DNA of 64,000 nucleotides. Source: Coccinella septempunctata. Taxonomy: Eukaryota > Arthropoda > Insecta > Coleoptera > Coccinellidae. This document shows positions 61,401-64,000 of this stretch, one piece after another. The translations under genes and the position numbers were made by a program. Numbering within the stretch: position 1 is the first letter of the stretch; every line of letters starts with the position of its first letter. The DNA is taken from assembly GCF_907165205.1 (NCBI RefSeq), contig NC_058189.1:54214270-54278269 (forward strand). The letters are read 5' to 3'. Below the pieces are notes generated by a model. It worked only from the letters and a program-made list of their open reading frames with translations. It was not told the DNA's origin and searched no databases.

Positions 61401-61964
61401 TATTATGGATATTGGGCAACTGAACAGGTGAAAATGCAATTACTTATCTCAACGGGCTAGAGAAGAAACCTAGGCAAATCTACGTTTTCTGCCCGCAAGG
61501 CGTCGCCAGCAACTGGGACAAAAAACGCCTGACAAACTCGAGTTGGGCTACCTAACATTCACGACTGAACAAACCTAATTCTGAAGCTCAGTAACTTAAA
61601 GGGGAATGAAATAGTCACTACCCTGTCGCATCAATTCAGAAACATCCTGTTCGCTATTCCAAGTTCCAAGCGAACGTTTCTAATTAACGTCAATCGAACA
61701 ACCAGATAAGATAACAAATATTTAATATACAATATCGTTCTATGCTTGAGCATATTATCCCTGATTTCAGGTCGAGCGACACCGATTCCACCTTCATCAA
61801 AGGAAGATGATCTTCCCAGGCAAATTGTGCCTGGAGCCGTGTCTTTCCAAGACAGGGCTGCCATGATGAAAATGACTTCCATCAGTCCTGTGGGAACGAT
61901 AGCGTATATCATTGAGGAGGAAGCGATATTAGTAAGGGTCAATAATGGCTGGCAATACATTGCG
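19183..61964 (+). CDS. Mp: Multiplexin (collagen XV/XVIII-type), internal exons of one gene
   Basis: Seven exons join 19183-19485, 25771-26005, 29613-29971, 39469-39561, 50907-51150, 51593-51655 and 61771-61964. Their lengths are 303, 235, 359, 93, 244, 63 and 194 nt (1491 nt, 497 codons). The junction phases are 0, 1, 0, 0, 1, 1, and every one matches the next exon. The protein is a secreted basement-membrane collagen: Gly-X-Y blocks separated by non-collagenous stretches, then a helical linker, then the NC1 association segment with the VRVNNGWQYIA strand typical of collagen XV/XVIII. In this family the NC1 region trimerizes the chains and carries a C-terminal endostatin domain, and in Drosophila the gene is Multiplexin. 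The N-terminal TSPN/laminin-G-like domain and endostatin are not in the window, so both ends are incomplete. The multi-interrupted collagen with this NC1 argues against fibrillar or type IV collagen. Assignment of the family is firm; the exact isoform structure is inferred. Confidence 0.93.
19983..20652. mobile_element. CAGGGTGAGTCTTTGAC family, copy 1
   Basis: The left end is degraded (AAAGTGAGTCTTTGACTTGT); the right end is ACAAGTGAAAGACTCACCCTG before TA. The inverted subterminal parts include ATTCTTGAGATCAAAG and AAAAAGTGTTTT. The same family is at 23954-24632, 56790-57515, and as a right end at about 33480-33626. Confidence 0.7.
20653..21471. other. Unassigned intron, with a TATACA/TACA microsatellite
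   Basis: Nothing coding recognised. A short run of TACA/TATACA units spans about 21438-21470, directly left of the Tc1 insertion. Confidence 0.45.
21472..22859 (-). mobile_element. Tc1-like transposon with intact ends and dead transposase
   Basis: TIRs CACTGCGCAAAAAAATTAAC and inverse, imperfect over about 45 bp, with TA at 21470-21471 and 22860-22861. The length (1388 bp) is a little short of a typical full Tc1 element, in keeping with an internal deletion in the transposase, which reads on the minus strand. Confidence 0.92.
21761..22609 (-). pseudogene. Tc1-like transposase (internally deleted and frameshifted)
   Basis: The start is at 22607-22609 (MQRETRNLTQEECAQAVVL). The helix-turn-helix region reads YTRIAERFGVSHTSVSRMLQ, then the GRPRVTT hook, ending at a stop near 22277. 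The catalytic part continues in another frame: ITDESRF (first Asp), GGGSIMVWGGI, then a direct jump to MHNARPHRARI. About 45 residues are missing and the second catalytic Asp of the DNARPH motif is lost. Then comes SPDLNPIEQVWDNL with the third catalytic Glu intact. In this family the DDE triad performs cut-and-paste transposition; this copy cannot be active. Confidence 0.92.
23071..23280 (-). pseudogene. Tc1-type transposase N-terminal fossil
   Basis: The minus-strand peptide includes GSGRARVKIVIQDLLIRLTA, resembling the GRxRxTTxxQDRLI segment between the DNA-binding and catalytic domains of Tc1 transposases. Only about 70 codons remain and no TIRs were located. The fossil at 32206-32450 is a related piece. 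Confidence 0.5.
23281..23953. other. Unassigned intron
   Basis: Open frames 23562-23831 (minus) and 23674-23961 (plus) overlap on opposite strands and show no recognised domain. No TIR pair seen. Confidence 0.4.
23954..24632. mobile_element. CAGGGTGAGTCTTTGAC family, copy 2
   Basis: Left end CTAGGTGAGTCTTTGACTAG after TA; right end GAGTCAAAGATTCACCCTG before TTA. Inverted subterminal ATATTTTAACAGTAGATTCT / CAAGAATATACTGTTGAAAT confirms the two ends belong together. Confidence 0.8.
24633..25770. other. Intron before Mp exon B, nothing recognised
   Basis: No repeat partner, TIR pair or coding domain seen. It ends in the exon B polypyrimidine tract. Confidence 0.5.
25771..26005 (+). CDS. Mp: Mp exon B: collagenous block
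   Basis: The acceptor is TTTTCTCAG ending at 25770 and the donor GTGAGT begins at 26006. The exon enters in phase 0 and leaves in phase 1 with the first base of a Gly codon, a usual arrangement for collagen exons. It opens with a glycine-rich interruption (ETNVGGGGLVRP) and then has 22 perfect Gly-X-Y triplets rich in charged X/Y residues (GDR, GEK, GPK). These continue without a break into exon C. A second helix-embedded Arg-Gly-Asp lies in GDRGDRG. No stop codon or frame break occurs. Confidence 0.94.
26150..26312. mobile_element. hAT-type MITE with exact 8-bp TSD
   Basis: TIRs CAGTAGCGGATCCAGG and CCTGGATCCGACTCTG; the duplication TCTGTATA is exact at 26142-26149 and 26313-26320. The related empty site (TTTGTATA) is in the other copy of the host element near 17407. 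GC-rich, with runs of C near both ends. Confidence 0.92.
27258..27841. mobile_element. Foldback element, CAGGGTGGGCAAA family, short copy
   Basis: TIR CAGGGTGGGCAAAATTCGTT and its inverse AAATTTTGCCCACCCTG, TA on both sides. Internal arms such as GAATCCACTGACGAGCTC are only partly mirrored, so it is more diverged than 5213-6359. Confidence 0.8.
28120..29380. mobile_element. TGTTACGGCTAAAG-TIR element
   Basis: Left end TGTTACGGCTAAAGTAAAGA and right end TCTTTAGCCGTAACA, with TA at 28118-28119 and 29381-29382. Subterminal ATAAACTTAAGATTAGCC is mirrored by GGCTAATCTTAAGTTTAT, and GGCTAA motifs recur. It abuts the right end of the TACTCC element. No transposase recognised. Confidence 0.82.
29613..29971 (+). 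CDS. Mp: Mp exon C: two collagenous blocks with one interruption
   Basis: The acceptor AG is at 29611-29612 and the donor is GTTAGT from 29972. The exon enters in phase 1, completing the Gly codon opened by exon B, and leaves in phase 0. The first 8 triplets finish the block begun in exon B, giving 30 continuous Gly-X-Y repeats. A non-collagenous interruption follows (FNTDDSIGIAPAIP), then 23 more triplets, then an acidic tail (IMPDGNEEVITLK). The upstream in-frame open stretch from 29429 is intron. The pyrimidine tract is weak (TATCCACTCCGACAG), so the acceptor rests mainly on frame and phase agreement. Confidence 0.92.
30040..30922. mobile_element. CCGGTAGATTCGGGTGACTT-TIR element
   Basis: Left end CCGGTAGATTCGGGTGACTT and right end AAGTCAACCGAATCTACGG, with TA at 30038-30039 and 30923-30924, only 67 bp after Mp exon C ends. 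The interior repeats GTCCCAAG / CTTGGGAC motifs. No coding domain recognised in its short open frames. Confidence 0.85.
31201..32096. mobile_element. GGGGGAGTC-TIR element, copy 2
   Basis: Left end GGGGGAGTCCGGGAGACTTG after TA; right end CAACTATCCCG before TA. Same orientation as 8934-9847 and about 80-90 per cent alike by eye. Confidence 0.8.
32206..32450 (-). pseudogene. Tc1-type transposase N-terminal fossil
   Basis: Two minus-strand frames must be combined: GRSRAITVAQDRLI in one, and TTFRINNSFRQATGRIFSYQ followed by TIRNIF in the other. Together they match the QDRLI...FRxATGxxVSxQTIRNRL region of insect Tc1 transposases, so there is one frameshift. The catalytic domain is absent. Confidence 0.65.
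32451..33800. other. Unassigned intron with transposon ends
   Basis: A left-type end CAGGGTGTTTTCAAAGG starts at 33258 without a clear partner. 33480-33626 matches the right part of the CAGGGTGAGTC family (ends GACTCATCCTG before TA). The rest is unassigned. Confidence 0.5.
33806..35340. mobile_element. Foldback element, CAGGGTGGGCAAA family, longest copy
   Basis: Left TIR CAGGGTGGGCAAAGTTGGTG, right TTTGCCCACCC before TA. Arms include GTAGTTTAAAATGACTTAGA against TCTAAGTCATTTTAAACTAC, about 75 bp apart. It carries a nested 796-bp element at 34259-35054; without it the size (about 737 bp) is near that of 48463-49221. Confidence 0.85.
34259..35054. mobile_element. CGAAGGCGTAGAAGGGCC-TIR foldback nested in the previous element
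   Basis: CGAAGGCGTAGAAGGGCCAC at the left is mirrored by GTGGCCCTTCTACGCCTTCG at the right, TA on both sides. Arms continue with AAAAATATTTTTCCTTAAAT / AAGAAAAATATTTTTAAAAT and repeated ATTCCGAGTTCAAAGTCGGA units. The homologous uninterrupted site is at about 48918-48935. Confidence 0.85.
35942..36730. mobile_element. GGGGGAGTC-TIR element, copy 3 (inverted)
   Basis: Reverse-complement relative of 8934-9847 and 31201-32096: begins GGGGGAGTTGAACCCC and ends AGTCTCTCGGACTCCCCC before TA. A short shared open frame (36494-36709 here, its counterpart on the minus strand of copy 2) has no recognised domain. Confidence 0.8.
36931..38205. mobile_element. CAGGGTGTGG-start foldback
   Basis: Starts CAGGGTGTGGCGTAATGAAT after TA. 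Long inverted arms, about 37080-37320 and about 37965-38205, share CTATGCATGCGC, AGCGCATCTATC and ATCTCAGTGAAA. The right terminus was not found, so the right boundary is approximate. Confidence 0.65.
38498..39024. repeat. Perfect 107-bp inverted repeat flanking a 313-bp core
   Basis: 38498-38604 and 38918-39024 are exact reverse complements by direct reading (for example ATGAAAAATTAATGGAAACA at the left start and TGTTTCCATTAATTTTTCAT at the right end). The core carries a hammerhead-ribozyme-like sequence whose predicted cleavage point (38909/38910) lies 8 nt from the inner edge of the right arm. This layout fits a short retroelement of the Penelope/retrozyme type, but no coding remnant is present to prove it. 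Confidence 0.85.
38865..38921 (+). ncRNA. Hammerhead ribozyme-like motif
   Basis: Conserved boxes in order: CTGACGA at 38879-38885, GAAA at 38900-38903, and the GTC cleavage triplet at 38907-38909. Stem II is GGGA (38886-38889) with TCCC (38896-38899) and a 6-nt loop. Stem I is ACTGTA (38873-38878) with TACAGT (38910-38915), then an internal loop, then AGTGC (38865-38869) with GCACT (38917-38921). Stem III is the palindrome ACCGGT (38903-38908) with no loop, as in hammerheads known to act as dimers in Penelope-like elements. All core residues needed for cleavage appear present. Activity is inferred, not shown. Confidence 0.72.
39469..39561 (+). CDS. Mp: Mp exon D: short collagenous exon
   Basis: The acceptor is TTTTTCTATTCCAG ending at 39468 and the donor GTGAGT starts at 39562. 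The exon is 31 codons, phase 0 on both sides, so it can be skipped without changing frame. It has 8 Gly-X-Y triplets, including a strongly basic GRRGRRGKP stretch, then a serine-rich interruption (SSSSDIWT). The basic run could be a heparin or proteoglycan contact, which is only an inference. It is isolated by introns of about 9.5 kb and 11.3 kb. Confidence 0.92.
39728..39919. mobile_element. Tourist-like (PIF/Harbinger) MITE
   Basis: TIRs AGCCCGTTTGCAACAG and inverse, with the 3-bp duplication TAA at 39725-39727 and 39920-39922. 192 bp long, with several GAGAATTCTC palindromes inside. The TWA target and the CCCGTTTGCAACA terminus fit Harbinger MITEs. Confidence 0.85.
39923..40580. other. Unassigned intron
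   Basis: Nothing recognised. A minus-strand open frame at 40046-40315 has no known domain. Confidence 0.4.
40890..41534 (+). mobile_element. Deleted IS630/Tc1/mariner element
   Basis: TIRs CAGGGTGATTCAAAACTCGG and inverse (GAGTTCTGAATCACCCTG), with TA at 40888-40889 and 41535-41536. The related empty site in the other host copy reads CTGAATATATTGA near 14478, exactly the sequence left after removing the element and one TA. 645 bp, so about half of an autonomous element is gone. Confidence 0.93.
41018..41272 (+). pseudogene. Mariner-type transposase, C-terminal fragment
   Basis: The peptide has PPHVGRNVVAWLNQNF, RRGQVLWPTRSPDSNPLDYF and VWGHLKQQVY. The WPxRSPDLxPLDFFLWGxLKxxVY pattern marks the end of the catalytic domain of an insect IS630/Tc1/mariner transposase whose third catalytic residue is Asp (PLDYF). 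The usual Leu after SPD is Ser. The first two catalytic Asp residues and the DNA-binding domain are absent. Confidence 0.88.
42169..43708. other. Unassigned intron
   Basis: Open frames 42653-42958 (plus) and 43021-43305 (minus) have no recognisable domain; no TIR pair found. Confidence 0.45.
43709..44014. mobile_element. Near-palindromic 306-bp foldback MITE
   Basis: CAGGGTGATTCATAACTATT at the left is mirrored by AATAGTTATGAATCACCCTG at the right, TA on both sides. The arms stay complementary almost to the centre (AAAGATAGAGGGCGTTAAAG / CTTTAACGCCCTCTATCTTT), leaving a loop of about 60 bases. Confidence 0.93.
44015..44999. other. Unassigned intron
   Basis: Two plus-strand open frames of 76 and 90 codons (44403-44633, 44644-44916) have no known domain. 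No repeat partner. Confidence 0.4.
45000..45744. mobile_element. Foldback element with CTGACAACTCGGACGTGACG-type ends
   Basis: Inverted arms at 45000-45086 and 45650-45744 share CATGCAAAAAAAA, GTGACG and CGAGCG motifs in mirrored order. Diverged; exact ends and target duplication not determined. Confidence 0.55.
45896..46793. mobile_element. CCGGGTGGCCCACCCC foldback element
   Basis: Left CCGGGTGGCCCACCCCAGAC, right GTCTGGGGTGGGCCACCCGG, TA at 45894-45895 and 46794-46795. Arms continue through GCGGCGCTCATTTTGAG / CTCAAAATGAGCGCCGCG for about 250 bp. No coding recognised. Confidence 0.92.
46796..48297. other. Unassigned intron with one weak minus-strand exon candidate
   Basis: Orphan transposon-like starts lie at 46956 (CAGTGTGTTTCAATGGCTC) and 47319 (CAGGGTGATCCCATAAAAC). 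A small inverted repeat (TTGTACAATTCAAGCTCCAG / GCTCGAATTTAAACTGTACA) spans about 47367-47480. Candidate exon at 47958-48176 described separately. Confidence 0.45.
47958..48176 (-). CDS. Possible terminal exon of an unrecognised nested minus-strand gene
   Basis: On the minus strand a good acceptor (TTCATCTTTCTGCAG) is followed by 72 open codons and TGA. The peptide begins SQYKWGNRGSSRVSEDNL, has three N-glycosylation sequons close together (NSS, NFT, NLT), and ends in a hydrophobic stretch (LTVLTILTMGISISSVLALE). This would suit the C-terminal tail of a surface or GPI-anchored protein. No upstream exon was found and no family was recognised, so chance is a real alternative. Confidence 0.25.
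   Translation of the reverse strand, partial: SQYKWGNRGSSRVSEDNLRIAVSGVSPNPPLHSNSSDHSNFTQSDNLTVLTILTMGISISSVLALETVIHLT
48298..50220. mobile_element. Diverged foldback enclosing another foldback
   Basis: 48300-48430 is mirrored by about 49765-50020: GTGGATATTAGAAAAGATC against CTAATATCCACCATTCGAAG, and CCCAGTACTTTTGTTTTTTG against its inverse. Inside, 49236-49280 and 49660-49720 are also mirrored around CATACCGTTGA. The right arm contains repeated CACAAGTnAnnACAAATGTA units (about 49825-50200). Ends are approximate. Confidence 0.55.
48463..49221. mobile_element. Foldback element, CAGGGTGGGCAAA family
   Basis: Left TIR CAGGGTGGGCAAAATTGGTG, right AATTTTGCCCACCCTG, TA both sides. Closely similar to the uninterrupted form of 33806-35340 and supplies its empty site. 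Confidence 0.87.
50221..50906. other. Intron before Mp exon E
   Basis: Nothing recognised beyond the acceptor tract. Opposite-strand open frames 50096-50504 have no known domain. Confidence 0.45.
50907..51150 (+). CDS. Mp: Mp exon E: last collagenous blocks
   Basis: The acceptor is TTTTTGTCCTTCAAAG ending at 50906 and the donor GTGAGT starts at 51151. The exon enters in phase 0 and leaves in phase 1. It has ten triplets (GDK to GPA), an interruption (GGANEDIMRYIP), four consecutive GPP triplets plus GVS, and a short GPK-GEP-GSS remnant. A non-collagenous tail with a YYGETTYNL stretch follows. The GPP cluster close to the C-terminal end of the helix is where collagens usually start folding. 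The in-frame open sequence from 50778 to 50906 is intron; it lacks any collagenous pattern. Confidence 0.93.
51593..51655 (+). CDS. Mp: Mp exon F: 21-codon helical linker microexon
   Basis: The acceptor AG is at 51591-51592 and the donor GTAAAT starts at 51656. The exon is 63 nt, phase 1 on both sides, so it is frame-neutral if skipped. It encodes a charged, Leu-rich segment (SLEELKALRELKDLKES) predicted to be alpha-helical or coiled-coil. It lies between the last collagen triplets and the NC1 trimerization segment, only 442 nt downstream of exon E. The acceptor tract is weak and the exon short, so confidence is slightly lower. Phase agreement with both neighbours and the absence of stops support it. 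Confidence 0.82.
51656..52267. other. Unassigned intron after Mp exon F
   Basis: A C/G-richer patch at 51900-52200 (CTGTGCCCCCATCAGGGGCA, CTCTAAGCACTCCATTGAGG) looks like degraded repeat or coding material, but no readable frame survives. Confidence 0.4.
52760..53260. repeat. Inverted copy of the 11980-12720 repeat
   Basis: Reverse complement of 12000-12650: CACTTGAACGATCAGTAAAA, TTACAATAGTTTCCACT, TTTTTTCCGTTTGGCGAATG and AAAACGGTGTAGAG occur in inverted order. It has a single unit where the other copy has two. Confidence 0.75.
53444..53576. mobile_element. Short foldback MITE
   Basis: CAGGGTGGATTAAATTACAA with mirrored TTGTAATTTGAGCCACCC, preceded and followed by TA. Its outer flanks (about 53385-53430 and 53580-53630) are themselves inverted repeats sharing AACCGTTAGAAA / TTTTTAACGGTT, so it stands at the tip of a hairpin. 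Confidence 0.75.
54184..54837 (-). mobile_element. PIF/Harbinger nonautonomous element, doublet copy 1
   Basis: TIRs AGCCGGGTCCAGACTATGTA and inverse, flanked by TTA (54181-54183) and TAA (54838-54840). Highly similar to 54933-55555. It contains the start of a Harbinger-type transposase on the minus strand. Confidence 0.87.
54310..54684 (-). pseudogene. Harbinger transposase N-terminal remnant, copy 1
   Basis: The frame from 54684 reads EDVILAAAACVILCRRR, then KSKRRFWVRLSLRARG, then LLKDLAMDDI and FKNFLRMTSSDFEYLMAG. The AAAxxIL...RRxWVRP...R...LLxDLxxDD...FKNFxRMSxxDFEYLL order is that of the N-terminal part of HARBI1-like nucleases. The DDE catalytic domain is missing. Confidence 0.75.
54933..55555 (-). 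mobile_element. PIF/Harbinger nonautonomous element, doublet copy 2
   Basis: Same TIRs as copy 1, with an exact TTA duplication at 54930-54932 and 55556-55558. Same orientation as copy 1 and only 95 bp from it. Confidence 0.9.
55059..55391 (-). pseudogene. Harbinger transposase N-terminal remnant, copy 2
   Basis: The frame from 55391 reads NVEDVILAAAACVILCRRR, then RRFWVRPSLRARGTYSGTTL, then LRDLAMDDIEF. It keeps a four-residue insertion (TYSG) that copy 1 lacks, but has lost the FKNFLRMTSSDFEYL segment that copy 1 keeps, so the two derive from a common longer source by different deletions. Confidence 0.75.
55559..56460. other. Unassigned intron
   Basis: Nothing recognised. Slightly less AT-rich than its neighbours. 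Confidence 0.4.
56461..56716 (+). mobile_element. 3' end of a non-LTR retrotransposon (5'-truncated)
   Basis: The frame ending at TAG 56603-56605 encodes a C2H2 zinc finger, CPECGRICRSRLGLFSH with the final His at 56591-56593 (C-x2-C-x12-H-x3-H). This is the kind found at the C-terminus of several animal non-LTR retrotransposon polyproteins. A short 3' UTR follows, with TTGTAGATTTATTCCCGGTA and a terminal run of GAAT units (about 56685-56716). A shorter tail of the same family is at 15368-15432 on the other strand. Confidence 0.8.
56790..57515. mobile_element. CAGGGTGAGTCTTTGAC family, copy 3 (left end lost)
   Basis: Matches 23954-24632 from ATAGATTCTTGAGGTCAAAG to the right end GAAGACTAACTCTG before TA. 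It carries a 114-bp MITE at 57290-57403. Confidence 0.7.
57290..57403. mobile_element. 114-bp foldback MITE
   Basis: GCCAGTTTTATAATCAAACT and its mirror TTTGATTATGAAACTGGC, continuing with AAAGTCCCTTTAA / TAAAGGGACTT. The homologous family member near 33509 lacks it. Confidence 0.75.
57540..58472. mobile_element. GAGTCATTCGGGG-TIR element
   Basis: Left GAGTCATTCGGGGCAACTGT, right CAGTCACCCCGAAGGACTC, with TA at 57538-57539 and 58473-58474. GTGTGCGCAC / GTAAGTGTGCGC motifs recur near both ends and in the middle. No coding recognised. Confidence 0.87.
58475..59821. other. Unassigned intron with homopolymer and AG microsatellite
   Basis: A run of 13 G lies at 58867-58879 and an AG run at about 59745-59762. 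Open frame 59451-59846 has no recognised domain. Confidence 0.45.
59822..60827. mobile_element. CAAAGATTATAGAGTAGAAA-TIR element, copy 3
   Basis: Starts CAAAGATTATAGAGGAGAAA and ends TTTTTCTACTCTTTGCTCTTTG. Shorter than 13421-15135 through internal deletion (the middle block present at 14480-14800 is missing). Confidence 0.8.
60828..61770. other. Intron before Mp exon G
   Basis: An approximate inverted pair (AAAACGCCTGAA near 61231 against TTCAGGCGTTTTTTCG near 61043) suggests a diverged small foldback of about 220 bp. Otherwise nothing recognised. Confidence 0.4.
61771..61964 (+). CDS. Mp: Mp exon G: NC1 trimerization (association) segment
   Basis: The acceptor is CCTGATTTCAG ending at 61770 and the donor GTGAGT starts at 61965. 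The exon enters in phase 1 and leaves in phase 0. A short proline/acidic linker (RATPIPPSSKEDD) leads into a stretch matching the collagen XV/XVIII trimerization domain: PGAVSFQDRAAMM, then SPVGTIAYIIEEEAILVRV, then NNGWQYIA. The last strand matches the vertebrate pattern of a VRVxNGxR/W strand. In the family this domain holds three chains together directly upstream of the protease-sensitive hinge and endostatin. Those later parts are not present before the window end. Confidence 0.94.
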
Positions 61965-62608
61965 GTGAGTGTTTTATCCCATTACACCAGCTTGAAAAAT
62001 GTGTTCTGTTGGGGATAAAAGTATTACTGACGACTTATTGTAGGAATAAATTTGCATGGGGAAGGCTATTGCCCCTTTTCTTGGGTAGAGTTTATGTATG
62101 TTTTTCCAGGAATTGAATATTGGGGTAATGATGCCCCATTTATTTGCTGACAGATTACCATAATATTTTAATACTGCAATTTTTATTATATTGATTCGAA
62201 AGATTGTCATTTTCAAAATATAGATAAAATGTGGTGAATATTTAATGAAGACAATAACATAACTTTATCACCGCAAAATACAAATCATGTTTATAGTATT
62301 AATATATAAAAAACTAAGTTACACTTAAACCTATACATATGAACATAGAGATCAAATAAATATTAGTTGGTAACTATTTCTGATTATAAAAATTTCACGC
62401 AGTGTTGCTCAACTTCAAAATTCTCACGGGGTTCTGAGTGTTTTATAATACCATAAAGGAATATGTCAAGTTGAAGTGTTGTTGCAAAACAATATAGATC
62501 AAATTATTTAAGAGCATCGTAGAATGAACATCAAGTATTCAACAAAAAACAGAGTTCGTACATAGTACATCCTCAAAAAATTATATTTCCGTCTCTTCTA
62601 TTTTTATA
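61965..62608. other. Start of the next Mp intron
   Basis: No exon with a matching phase-0 acceptor and NC1 hinge or endostatin content was found here. Confidence 0.5.
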
Positions 62609-63052
62609 CAGGGTGTATCTGAATAACACCGAAAAAATGTGAGGGATGATTCCGTGGTGGTATATGTTATAAAATTTCTTGAAAAACCTCCCCCGGTGAA
62701 TTTTCACATTTCCGAAGATTAACAAAAAAAAATTGTTTTTCTTTTTCCTGTTTATTCAGCTAACGACTCGAAACTTGGTGAATATTATTTGTCAATAAAA
62801 TTATACATGTTGGAATTTTTTCAATCCTGAAGGATGCTCAGAAATGGTTGAAATAGTAAACCCCTAAGATATTTTTTCTCAACCCTTTTTTTTTGGATGA
62901 AAATTTACCTTTGGAAAGAACATGGATGAAAAGCCCAATTCATATCCTAGCTTTTTCATTTCTACAAGCTTTTTCGAACAACTTCGACCCACTTTAATTT
63001 TCTTCAGAGAATCACTCCTTTCATTTTTCCGGTGTCGTTCAAATACATCCTG
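62609..63052. mobile_element. 444-bp CAGGGTGTATCTGAA MITE
   Basis: Left CAGGGTGTATCTGAATAACA, right GTCGTTCAAATACATCCTG, with TA at 62607-62608 and 63053-63054. About 44 bp of TIR including ACACCGAAAAAATG. Confidence 0.85.
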
Positions 63053-64000
63053 TATATGACCTGAAACTACTCTTCACTCTGTTTAAAATTAAGATATTAT
63101 AGATACTCGAAATTTATACCTCAAGATACTGGCTCATCAACTTGATGTTGGTTATCAGAATTATTTATGTGCATAATGGAGTTGCAATATGATGTCTCTT
63201 GCATCATCATCTTGGGGACTGCCTGCTTCAGTAGTTCTCTTCTTTACCTCTACTTCTAGGGAATTATCTGATTGATCTCTTGAAAAGGAATATAAATATG
63301 TAATAGGTCTAAATGATTATGTGCAGAATGTTGGATGTACCTCTTGACACAAATTATTTCTGTAGATACGTGGATATTATATAGACCCTTTCAAATATCT
63401 GGTATCCATAATATCTAATATGAATAAGAATGCATGACCCATTTTTTATTTGCTGATAGAAAGGGCGTTAAAATTTGAAATTTAAAACCTTCTCGTTTCA
63501 ATAACCATTCAGATATAAATCATCGAATTTCTGGTGAGTCATTAGGAAAGCAACTTGGAAGAACATCAACAAACGACGTTAAGCAAGCCCAATAGATTTT
63601 CTCAAACATTTTTTGCGTTGTTAAACAGAATATTTTCATGATGTACAACCTATCAACATCATCAATTTTCGTTCAGTTATTTACGAGCCTTTTAAATGAA
63701 TTTTAATTTGGTATTTGATTTGAATTAACATGAATCCCCAAAATTATCACTTGATGCTTGATTCAAGTCAAAAAATTTCAAATAATTATCGAATCAATTA
63801 AAAAATTTTAGCATTCTGAAAGTTGAGAAATTAATTAAAAATAAGTCGTAGAAAATTACTCTAATATAAAATGTAATTTCCAACTAAAGAATTACTTTTA
63901 ATATATTTATCGTTATTTTTCTGCTTAAGTTTGCTTTCCCTTCCGAAGGGAGGGACACTTTCGGTACTGACTCACAAGGCAAAAAAACTTCGCTCATATG
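63053..64000. other. Unassigned intron to window end
   Basis: AT-rich, with no exon, TIR pair or repeat partner recognised. Endostatin-type coding is absent, so the 3' end of Mp lies further on. Confidence 0.5.

Noticed and set aside
61631..61960. Minus-strand open frame over exon G
   Set aside because: Antisense shadow of the NC1 trimerization exon.

Overview
This window is eukaryotic and almost certainly from an insect genome, quite possibly a beetle, although the species cannot be fixed from sequence alone. It is AT-rich, it has GT-AG introns, and it is crowded with Tc1/mariner, PIF/Harbinger and hAT-type DNA transposons, many of them miniature or foldback forms. No bacterial-style operons, CRISPR arrays, rRNA or tRNA genes were seen. 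The one confidently coding locus is the middle of a plus-strand collagen XV/XVIII gene, the insect multiplexin (Mp). Seven exons were read: 19183-19485, 25771-26005, 29613-29971, 39469-39561, 50907-51150, 51593-51655 and 61771-61964. All have consensus-like splice sites, and their phases join into one open frame of 497 codons. They encode a short Cys-containing linker, several Gly-X-Y collagenous blocks broken by non-collagenous interruptions, a short charged helical linker, and the N-terminal trimerization (association) segment of the NC1 domain. The 5' exons (signal peptide and thrombospondin/laminin-G-like N domain) and the 3' exons (hinge and endostatin) must lie outside the window. Layout: 1-19182 is upstream intron or flank filled with repeats, including a four-level nest at 3431-8297, an 8-bp-TSD hAT element at 10043-10660, and long TIR elements. 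19183-61964 is the exon-bearing part, with introns of about 6.3, 3.6, 9.5, 11.3, 0.4 and 10.1 kb. Most of the length of the large introns is recognisable insertions with TA, TWA or 8-bp target duplications, plus Tc1-type transposase fossils at 21761-22609, 23071-23280, 32206-32450 and 41018-41272. 61965-64000 is the start of the next intron and holds one 444-bp miniature element. The most interesting non-coding signal is at 38865-38921. It is a sequence that fits the hammerhead self-cleaving ribozyme core and pairing scheme, with a zero-loop palindromic stem III. It sits beside one arm of a perfect 107-bp inverted repeat (38498-38604 / 38918-39024). Hammerheads with a minimal stem III are known from Penelope-like retroelements and related small retroposons, so this is probably a fossil or live copy of such an element inside the Mp intron. 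Functionally, the window shows one extracellular-matrix gene whose introns have grown by repeated nested transposition. The many hairpin-forming insertions would give long intramolecular dsRNA in the Mp pre-mRNA if the whole intron is transcribed.
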